Shown here: piece by piece, positions 24,028 to 31,502 of the stretch
Numbering within the stretch: position 1 is the first letter of the stretch
Layout of the letters: each line of letters opens with the position of its first letter
Source: Olavius sp. associated proteobacterium Delta 1
GTDB lineage: Bacteria > Desulfobacterota > Desulfobacteria > Desulfobacterales > JAFDCJ01
Length of the DNA stretch: 36,617 nt
NCBI GenBank assembly: GCA_902749685.1
Contig: CACVKW010000384.1
Location: 1 to 36,617 of the forward strand
Direction of reading: 5' to 3'
Translations under genes and position numbers: made by a program
Notes under the pieces: model-generated
The model's input: the letters and a program-made list of their open reading frames with translations, nothing else
Database searches by the model: none
Told to the model about the DNA's origin: nothing

Positions 24028-25476
24028 TTACGGCTTGCGTACAGACCTAAGTTGATCAATAAATCGTTCGCCCTTTTCGATAAGCTCATCGTGGTCTTCG
24101 GGCGCACTCATATTTTCCATTATTTGTGCGGTATATTGTCGCAGGAATTCTTCGGCCTTAGGGCATCCTCTGCTCTGCCATTTTTCTAATCTGATGTGCG
24201 GCCAGACCACATCGTCCTGGGGCAATTTCCGGCAATTTTTTATCGTCGATTCAGCCGTTAAAAAATTGCCACCCGGCCCGGCTGATTTGATCTCCTCCAG
24301 GATTCCCGAATCATCCATTAACGAAAAACCTTTTTCGAATATGCGCACTTTGCGAATTACCTCATTGGCATAAACAAGAATAGCCGGAGAAAAAACTACC
24401 GAAAAAAAGCTGCCGCCGACAAATGGTGCAAGGCCGACCTTACCCAGACAACTTGTCAGGTGATTCATCCAGTGCAAGTCGCTGGCAAACAAATCGGCTC
24501 CCCAACCGTTGCCGTTGGCCGAGGTCCCGCAGTGCGGCAGCCCGTAAAATGCCATTAGTTCTGCGCAGGCGAGATTAAGGACCAAGCTTTGAGGGGTGTA
24601 TCGGTTAACCATGTCCTTCATATCAAAAGTCGCCGGGAAGCTGCCCAAAATGATTGGGGTTCCTTCTTTGACCAATTGGCTGAAAACCAGACCTGCCAGG
24701 AGCTCGGCATTCTGCAGGGCAATTGTGCCGGCCGCTGTGATAGGTGTCGATGCACCGGACATGCCGTAGTTGCTAAAAATAATAGGCAAGCCGCGTTCTA
24801 TGGCTGTAACCATTTTATCGGTGGTGCCCTCGTTCAGAATCAGCGGTGACAAGGGATTTAAGTACGGTATAGCAAAAGGCTGGGTAGACATTTCACCCGT
24901 CAGATGTTCTACTAGATCAAGTACAGCGGGAAAGTCTTGTTCTTCAGAAACTAACAACACCAGCGGTTTGATGGTATTGGCGGTCATTTCAAGACTGCCG
25001 TAAAGATCGGCAATTTTCGGTGAGATGTCCTGCAGAATTCCGATGGTGGAGACAAAGTCAAAATAGGACAACGATTGGCTGAGTCTGGCGCTAATCTCCA
25101 TATGTTTGCGGGTGAACGGTTCAACCATATCCGTCGTCGGGTCCTGGTAGTATAAATTTGTGACGCCGACCCCGAAACGGGTCGGCGACTTTGGTAAACC
25201 TCCCAGACGAAAGGCATGCTGACCGAGCCGGTTGTAGATGTCCACAAAGGAAGGTGCAGATTGCAGAGCGCCGGCCACGAGATCGGCCGGTATATTCACA
25301 ATATTATCGCTGTTTGATTTGCACCCGGCTTTGACAAAGATGTCCCTGGCGCGCGCCGAGTCCACCCGAACACCGACTGACGATAGAATCTCCAACGACT
25401 GTGCGTGAATATATTCGATCTGCTCCTGGGCCAGAACATTGATACGGGGCAAAACATCGGGAAGTTGATCAGCCAT
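24028..25476 (-). CDS. MttB-superfamily corrinoid methyltransferase without pyrrolysine
   Basis: A 482-aa TIM-barrel methyltransferase of the trimethylamine methyltransferase superfamily: N-terminal QEQIEYIHAQSLEILSSVGVRV, RFGVGVTNLYYQDPTT, and PITAAGTIALQNAELLAGLVFSQLV. The frame is uninterrupted, and the position equivalent to the pyrrolysine of MttB reads HCGTSANGNGWGADL, so it belongs to the non-Pyl group. Characterised members of that group (MtgB-type) demethylate quaternary amines such as glycine betaine, proline betaine, carnitine or butyrobetaine. Which one is used here cannot be read from sequence. AGGAG lies upstream of ATG 25476. It is divergent from the corrinoid-protein gene, sharing a 500-bp control region, which supports use of that corrinoid protein. 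Ends in TAA. Confidence 0.9.
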   Translation of the reverse strand: MADQLPDVLPRINVLAQEQIEYIHAQSLEILSSVGVRVDSARARDIFVKAGCKSNSDNIVNIPADLVAGALQSAPSFVDIYNRLGQHAFRLGGLPKSPTRFGVGVTNLYYQDPTTDMVEPFTRKHMEISARLSQSLSYFDFVSTIGILQDISPKIADLYGSLEMTANTIKPLVLLVSEEQDFPAVLDLVEHLTGEMSTQPFAIPYLNPLSPLILNEGTTDKMVTAIERGLPIIFSNYGMSGASTPITAAGTIALQNAELLAGLVFSQLVKEGTPIILGSFPATFDMKDMVNRYTPQSLVLNLACAELMAFYGLPHCGTSANGNGWGADLFASDLHWMNHLTSCLGKVGLAPFVGGSFFSVVFSPAILVYANEVIRKVRIFEKGFSLMDDSGILEEIKSAGPGGNFLTAESTIKNCRKLPQDDVVWPHIRLEKWQSRGCPKAEEFLRQYTAQIMENMSAPEDHDELIEKGERFIDQLRSVRKP

Positions 25477-25977
25477 GGCAACAACTCCTGTGTGATTGGT
25501 TTGATGGAAAACCCTGAATTATATGTGAAGAATATTATATATTTTAACCTGGGAACCGATAAACACCAAGATAATTATTTGATATTTAGAGAGGGTCTTT
25601 TTTTTTATCCAACCAAGTCCAACGGATACCAAACTGAGGCTCTATAAATGAAATATTAGGGATATTCAAGAGATAAGTGTGAGTTGGGTTCAGAGGTTCA
25701 TTATTGTTGATTTTCAGTCACCTCTTTGTTAGAAGGTGGAGGCAATTATTCTTATAGACCCTAGCCCGGACAAGACGGACCCCAACAGGTTGGAATAACC
25801 ATTTTGATTCTGATTAACTGCTTAGGTTCTCTAGCAAATGCCTAAAATGTCAAAAGTGCCTAAAATGCCTAAAATTAAGGTGTTCCGTCTATTGAATAAA
25901 AAGTTTTTGCATTAAATGCAAAGAATGCGCTATTAAGACTCTAATTGCCGGAACCTAATACGGAGAGGATGGGAAAA
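25477..25977. other. Divergent control region of the non-Pyl methyltransferase and the corrinoid protein
   Basis: About 500 bases without a gene. At 25836-25882 the word TGCCTAAAATG recurs three to four times, a dispersed-word repeat. The phrase CCCGGACAAGACGGA near 25764 resembles CCCGGACAAGCCGGA near 29459. A perfect palindrome (listed separately) lies close to the corrinoid gene. Confidence 0.55.
25906..25922. promoter_or_regulatory. Perfect 8-1-8 palindrome, candidate operator
   Basis: TTTGCATTAAATGCAAA reads the same on both strands and lies about 55 bases upstream of the corrinoid-protein start. Its size and symmetry suit a dimeric helix-turn-helix regulator; no such regulator gene is in the window. 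Confidence 0.5.
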
Positions 25978-26622
25978 ATGTCAGATAAAACGTTAGCGGA
26001 AGCCGCCCAAGCTATTACCAACGGGGATGCCGAAAAAGCGGTCGATTTGGCCAAACGGGGATTGGACGAAGGCATAGAACCATTGAAGCTATTGGACCAG
26101 GGGTTTGTTCCCGGTATCAACGAGGTCGGTGATCTCTTTAGCAAAGGCAAGCTTTTCATTCCGATGCTGATTAAATCGGCCACTGCAATGGAAAAAGCAA
26201 CGGAGATCATCAATGCCGCCATTCCCAAGGGCGAGGAGGTTGCCCAGGGTCGGGTCGTTCTGGGAACCGTGCAGGGCGATGTGCACGACATCGGAAAAAC
26301 CATTGTGGTGGCCCTTTTTAAAGCCAATGGTTTCGAGGTGCTGGATCTCGGCCGGGATGTTCCCAATGATAAGATCATCGAAGAAGCTGAAAAATTTGGT
26401 GCGGACGTCATCGGCACCAGCACGCTTTTAACTACCACCATGGTGCTCCAGAAAGAGCTGGAAGAAGAATTGAAACGTGCGGGTATAAGGGATAAATATA
26501 AAACGATCATCGGCGGCGCGCCGGTGACCCAGCGCTGGGCCGATCGCATCGGAGCCGATGCCTATGCCCATGACGCCAGCGATGGGGTTAAAAAATTGAA
26601 GGCGCTATTAAAGAAAGGCTGA
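25978..26622 (+). CDS. mttC: Methylamine corrinoid protein (MtbC/MttC family)
   Basis: A 214-aa two-domain protein: an N-terminal helical methyltransferase-corrinoid cap (about 1-85, EAAQAITNGDAEKAVDLAKRG) and a Rossmann B12 domain with the base-off/His-on motif GDVHDIGK (cobalt ligand His103), then TLLTTTM and IIGGAPVTQRWADRIGAD. It accepts methyl groups from the methylamine methyltransferases and passes them to a second methyltransferase. Length and motifs match MtbC, MttC and MtmC; these cannot be separated by eye, so the symbol is provisional. ATG 25978 is chosen because GGAGAGG is 9 nt upstream; an in-frame ATG at 25969 would have no spacing. The gene converges with mtbB, with stops only 4 bases apart. 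Ends in TGA. Confidence 0.9.
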   Translation: MSDKTLAEAAQAITNGDAEKAVDLAKRGLDEGIEPLKLLDQGFVPGINEVGDLFSKGKLFIPMLIKSATAMEKATEIINAAIPKGEEVAQGRVVLGTVQGDVHDIGKTIVVALFKANGFEVLDLGRDVPNDKIIEEAEKFGADVIGTSTLLTTTMVLQKELEEELKRAGIRDKYKTIIGGAPVTQRWADRIGADAYAHDASDGVKKLKALLKKG

Positions 26623-26626
26623 ATTG

Positions 26627-28006
26627 CTAAATCGAGGCGTTTTCTCTGAATCGCCGGACACAATTGATATCTATGCCAAGGAGTTCGGCGATATTAAATT
26701 TGGCTTCCATGCATTTGGCAGATCCGCCGCGCGGGTGCAATACCCCCAGCTTCAAGTCCTCACGCACTTCGTTCATTATGATGGGATCGGTCAGATCGGG
26801 GACCGATACCTGAAGTTTGTCCGCCACATATTTTTTAGCTTCAGCGAGTTTCATGCCCTTGGAAATTTGCATGCGAGCCACCAGATCTCCAGCAGCTCTC
26901 ATTCCGCCCATTCCCGAGGCAATCGCGTGGGTGACGGCCATACCGAGCGGGTCGCCCACGCCCACCTACAATCCGTCCAATCGGCAAATCTCAACCATGG
27001 CCTTTGATGCCCGTGATGCCGCATCCAGCGGCGGATGATCGTGGACGGTCATGGCCCCGACGCCCATGCCCATGTTAACATGCACCGGAATCTCGGCAAC
27101 CTCACAGCAGGCTTTCATGAAAGTGACGGCCCGCGCCACATTCCACGGTGTTGATTTGTTCGTATTGGTGTTGCAGACCGGTCCGAAAATTCTGACGCCG
27201 GCTTTTTGGGCTACTTTAACCTGATCGTGCGGATACAAACCGGCCAGCCGGACGCCCTCAAAGGTCAGCTCACTGTGCATCCCTAAAATGAATTCTCCCG
27301 CCATGCCGAATTCAACGCATATACCAGGGTACTTTTCAGTCAGCTTCCGGGTTGCAATCAAGCCGGCCAATACATCGGCATCGCCGGCGGCTCCCACTGT
27401 GTCCAGGATAATGGCATCGGCACCCGACTCATACATGGCCGAGGACACATAAACGATGTCGTTAACCGCGGCCCCGACAGCAGCTTCATAGGAGGCCATG
27501 GCTTCTTCAATTTTTCCCCGGGGCAGCAGCTCGGAAGGATTCGGGAACGGACCGTCCGGTTGCGTATATATTCCCAGGTTCGGCATGGCGCCGTAAAAAA
27601 TGGCAGCCGTCGTAACCGACAGGGCCTGCTCAAGGAGCGGCTGCTCATAGGTTACGATGGGTTTGATCGGCTTGAAACTGTAGTCCACATGCCCCATTTC
27701 GAGGGTATCCGCCCCCAGCAGCTTCTCATAAATCTGGAGGCACTGAACGCGGTCCACATTGACCTGTGCCCGTCGCATTTTAATCGGTGTGCCATCGTAG
27801 GATAGCACCACTTCTTTGCCCGATTCGACGCTGACAAAACGATGCGGCGAGCTGAAAATATCAAAAAGATGATTCAGCTCCTCCTGCGACAATACCGGTA
27901 TTTCGCCACATTCGGCCGCGTCTTCGGTCCCTTCGGTCAGATCGCGCCGAAGTTCGCTTTCGCTAAGTTCAACCCGCGTACCATCACCATATCGCGTTTG
28001 GATCAT
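26627..28006 (-). CDS. mtbB: Dimethylamine methyltransferase MtbB with in-frame pyrrolysine codon (copy 1)
   Basis: A 459-codon product when the TAG at 26966-26968 is read as pyrrolysine (residue 347). Sequence across it, EICRLDGL-Pyl-VGVGDPLGMA, followed by ASGMGGMRAAGDLVARMQ, is the diagnostic MtbB context; in Methanosarcina the residue is at 356 of 467. Both halves are full MtbB (N-terminal TRYGDGTRVELSE, GAMPNLGIYTQPDGP, NMGMGVGAMTVHDHPP; C-terminal VSVPDLTDP), so a truncated gene is not plausible. MtbB transfers a methyl from dimethylamine to a corrinoid protein, releasing monomethylamine. AAGGAT precedes the ATG. The gene is the last of mttB-mtbB-mtbB and, notably, terminates with TAG (26627-26629), with a TAA 13 codons further on. 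Confidence 0.95.
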
Positions 28007-28058
28007 CGTATTATCCTTATTTTCATTAAACCAATTTTATCAATTATCCCTCAAGTTG

Positions 28059-29444
28059 CTACTTTGCAACCTTATCCTTAAATCGCCTCACGCAGGCGAT
28101 GTCGATATCCAGCAACTCCGCAATTCTGAACTTGGCTTCAATTCCTTTGGCGCATCCCGGCAGGGGGGTCATGGCACCAATCTGCAAATCATCCCGGACT
28201 TCCGTCATAATAACCGGGTCGGTCAGGTCGGGGACCGACACCCCGAGTTTGGCGGCCACGTATTCTTTGGCCTGCTTAATTTTCATGCCCCGGGTCATTT
28301 GCATTCGAGCAACCAGATCTCCGGCAGCTCTCATTCCGCCCATTCCCGAAGCATGTGCATGCGTGAGGGCCATTCCAAATGGGTCCCCCACGCCAACCTA
28401 CAATCCATCCAGGCGGCAGATTTCAACAATGGCCTTGGAAGCCCGCGATACCATGTCGATCGGTGGGTGATCGTTGACCGTCACCGCTCCGACTCCCATG
28501 CCCATGTTGACATGGACGGGAATTTGTGCCTCATTGCAGCAGGCTTTTACGAACGTGATGGCCCGTGCAAGATTCCAGGGGCATGATTCAGACGTGTTTG
28601 TATTGACTACCGGACCGAAGATCGTTACCCCGGCCCGCTGGGCAAGTTTGACTTGATCGTGCGGATACAAACCCGCCAGGCGGACGCCGTCATATTCGAG
28701 TTCACTGTGCATTCCCAGGACGAACTCGCCCGCCATACCCAGTTCAATGCAGATATCGGGGTAGCGCTCCTTCAGCTTTTGGGCGGCCACCAGGGCGGCA
28801 AAAAAATCAGCATCTCCGGCACCTCCGACTGTGTCCAGGTTCACGCCGTCCACCCCGGACGCGACCATTTTGTCGGATGCGTACAGCATGTCCTTAACGG
28901 CTTCTTCTGCTGCCGCTTCATAGGCGGCCTGGGCCTCCTCGATCTTGCCCCGGGGCAGCAGTTCAGCGGGATTTGGAAAGGGTCCGTCCGGTTGACTGTA
29001 TAGGCCAAGATTCGGCATCGCTCCGTAAAAAAGCGGAATATGGGTGGTCAGCAAGGCTTGCTCCAGGATCGGCTGCTCCATGGTCACAATCGATTTAAGC
29101 GGTTTGAAGCTGTAGTCGATATGGCACAGCTCCATGGTGTCCGCCCCCAGGAGTTTTTCATAGATCTGCAGGGCCTGTATGCGGTCGACGTTTACCCCGA
29201 CCCGGCGGATTTTCAGGGTACCGGCATCATAACTGAGCACCACCTCATTGCCGGGCTCGACACTGACAAAGCTGTAAGGAGCGCTGAATATATCGAATAG
29301 ATGCTGCAACTCCTCTTTTGAAAGGGGCGGGACGTTTCCGCATTCCGCTGCATCGACCGTGCCGTTTTCCAGATCTTCTCTGAGTTCACCTTCGCTTAAT
29401 TCAAGCGGTGTGCCATCGCCATACCGGGTCCTTATCTTGAGCAT
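28059..29444 (-). CDS. mtbB: Dimethylamine methyltransferase MtbB with in-frame pyrrolysine codon (copy 2)
   Basis: A 461-codon paralogue of the downstream gene, with TAG at 28398-28400 as pyrrolysine 349 in EICRLDGL-Pyl-VGVGDPFGMA. It aligns with the other MtbB over its full length but differs at many positions (for example FFAALVAAQKLKERYPDICIELG against VLAGLIATRKLTEKYPGICVEFG), so the duplication is not recent. The start at 29444 (MLKIRTRYGDG) is chosen because AGGGGGAAC precedes it and it aligns with the start of copy 1. The gap to copy 1 is 52 bases and to mttB 115 bases, consistent with one transcript. It terminates with TAG at 28059-28061, backed up by a TAA five codons downstream. 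Confidence 0.95.
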
Positions 29445-29481
29445 GATTGTTCCCCCTAACCCGGACAAGCCGGAATTGACT

Positions 29482-29495
29482 ATTGAATATTCAAT
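29482..29495. promoter_or_regulatory. Perfect 14-bp palindrome upstream of mtbB copy 2
   Basis: ATTGAATATTCAAT lies in the 115-bp mttB-mtbB gap, about 38 bases upstream of the mtbB start. It could be an operator or simply an AT-rich symmetric site; it does not match the palindrome upstream of the corrinoid gene. Confidence 0.35.
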
Positions 29496-29559
29496 CAGTT
29501 GAAGATAGCGAAAATAGCCCGATACCATTTTTATGACACAAAACGCCCAAAAATAATTC

Positions 29560-31026
29560 CTAAAGGCCTAGCTCTTCTTCTGCCTCTTCAACAATCGCGC
29601 GCATTTTGGCCAGAACATCTTCGGGCAGCGGCTCCGGCCGGTGCGTCTCGAGTATCTGCCGGGCCTTTTCCGTGGCTCTTTGATGCAGGTCGGTGCTGCC
29701 GCCGGCTTGCCAGTCCTCCCGCATCCGGCGATCGATTAGTGCCGGCTGTGACTGCTCCTGCATGTGGTTGAAGGTGTGATCGTGGCCCAGGAAATCGTTT
29801 GCCGGGCCGACATCATGCATCACATCCACGGCAAGGGTTTCATCGTTGACCGGTATCCCCTGCAGAGAATACTTGATCATCCGGGCGAATTCGTTGTCCA
29901 TTACCAGTTGGCCATAATCAATTGTCATGCCCATTTCGATCATCCCCAGGCCGTAAATCAGGTTGGCACCTGCCAACGCCGGTAATAGGCCGGTAAGGGT
30001 TTTTTCGTGACCGGACTGAGCATCACATAATTTGGAGTCGCCCTACCCACCGGCCACCCAGCTGGGCAGCAGATAGTAGGTCGACAACTGCGCGACCGCC
30101 GCATTGATCAGCGCGCATTCGGGGGATCCCACCGAAGCGGCGGCCCATCTCAGGTCCATCGCTGTCGTCGAACTGCCGTAGATGACCGGGGACCCTTTGC
30201 GGGTGAGCTGGTTAAGTACAATGCCTCCGAGAACCTCGGCATTATGATCCACCAGCGTACCGGCCAGAGTTGCCGGTGAGGACCCGCCTGCCATCGCCAT
30301 GGACAGGACATTAACCGCCAGACCGGCACGGGCGGATTCCATAATAATCTCACAGCTTTCCCTTATCAGCTGCAACGGACTGACCGGGCATGTGATAAAG
30401 GAGATGATGGGACGTTCGCGGAGTTTGTCTTCGCCCCCGGCAATGGCGCCGGCCATCTTGACGATTTTTTTCAGCAGATATCCATCACCGGGCCCCATGA
30501 ACCCGTGTTTGGTGGTATTTGACAACCAGGCTTCGGCATTGTGCAGCTGAACCGATTGCTGCGGCACATCACCGGCTCCCACGGCTCTCTCGTAGACGTC
30601 CACCTCACTTAAATAATCACAAATCTTAGCCGAATCAGCCACATCAGCTTTGGTGGTCTCCCGGAGTTCACCCGTATACGGATCTACAATAAAAACACCT
30701 TCGCCGAAATTGGTAAACCCAACCCGGTTGCTTTCCATGATGTAGTCGTTAGCGGGATTCCGTCCGGCCAGCACGAGTTTTGAAGGTGCCGAACGAATGG
30801 CATCTTCCACAAGGTAGGGCGGGATTTTGACGATACGTTTCTCTCGATCGACAACCGCCCCGCCGCCGCCAAATACATCGAGCGCCTCATCATCTCCTAT
30901 AAAAAGGCCAGTTTTTTCGAGCACCTCAAGGGTCGCCAGGTGGATTTCATTCAGTTCATCATCCGTAAAGACCTGCAAGCGTAAGCCGCCGCTGAGTCTT
31001 TTGCCTGCATGTAAATTGCGTTTCAA
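29560..31026 (-). CDS. mttB: Trimethylamine methyltransferase MttB with in-frame pyrrolysine codon
   Basis: A 488-residue protein when TAG at 30043-30045 is read as pyrrolysine 328 (Methanosarcina MttB has Pyl334). The context [31 protein letters not shown], continuing [27 protein letters not shown], is that of true MttB. It moves a methyl from trimethylamine to a corrinoid protein, yielding dimethylamine for the two downstream MtbBs. The start is the TTG at 31026, because AAGGAGGTG lies just upstream and the longer 5' frame would run through the promoter. The gene ends in TAG (29560-29562); reading through would add 22 residues before a TGA. The non-Pyl relative at 24028-25476 differs at the key site. 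Confidence 0.95.
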
Positions 31027-31092
31027 GGCTTCACCTCCTTTTTTAGTACTATGAAAGAAAATATGTGGAAGAATTTGCTTGGTCAGTGCGTA

Positions 31093-31121
31093 ATTATGTC
31101 TGAATTCATTTAGCATGTCAA
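31093..31121 (-). promoter_or_regulatory. Sigma70-like promoter of the mttB-mtbB-mtbB cluster
   Basis: Minus-strand TTGACA (31116-31121) and CATAAT (31093-31098) are separated by exactly 17 bp. The predicted transcription start near 31086 leaves a roughly 60-nt leader before the TTG start codon and its ribosome-binding site. Confidence 0.75.
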
Positions 31122-31502
31122 GCTCGGCTGAGATGCCTGTTCAATGCAGCTAGGTTTCCTTAATTAAAGATCTGTTTCGCATTATTGATAGCATCTGCAA
31201 CAAGATGATGGTATCATTCAATCTTATAATCGTGTGCGTTCACAGGTTCACGGTTCATCGTGCAGGGTTCCCTGTGATCCGGGGTAGGTACAAGTCCGGG
31301 CGACCCTGTTTTCAGCCGCCTGGACTCGACATCCTTACTGTATCCGGTTTGCCTCCGGGCCCATGAATCAATGGTTCAGATTGGATCTGATCCCGAACCT
31401 ATTAACCGTAAGCCTTGAACCCTTGAACGGTTAAAATATAGCGGCATTTGATCTACCTGTTTCTAGCTTCAATAAAAATACTCTTGATTCAGGAGACTTG
31501 CT
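31122..31502. other. Intergenic region between mttB promoter and histidine kinase
   Basis: No gene seen. It holds reiterated phrases (TTCACAGGTTCACGGTTCA near 31239-31257; CCTTGAACCCTTGAACGG near 31414-31431) of the dispersed-word kind. Compact hairpins around 31260-31330 do not match a cobalamin riboswitch, and I do not see a tRNA with a CTA anticodon. Confidence 0.5.

Noticed and set aside
24028..25476. Pyrrolysine in the third MttB-family protein
   Set aside because: The frame is uninterrupted and the equivalent site holds ordinary residues.
25936..25960. GACTCTAATT as a possible tRNA-Pyl anticodon loop
   Set aside because: Flanking bases do not form the anticodon or acceptor stems.
31027..31116. 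Longer 5' extension of MttB (start at 31116)
   Set aside because: It would overlap the -35/-10 promoter, has no ribosome-binding site, and a strong AAGGAGGTG precedes the TTG at 31026.
31230..31345. Cobalamin riboswitch or tRNA-Pyl in the mttB-kinase gap
   Set aside because: No B12-box consensus, no cloverleaf and no CTA anticodon loop could be found on either strand.
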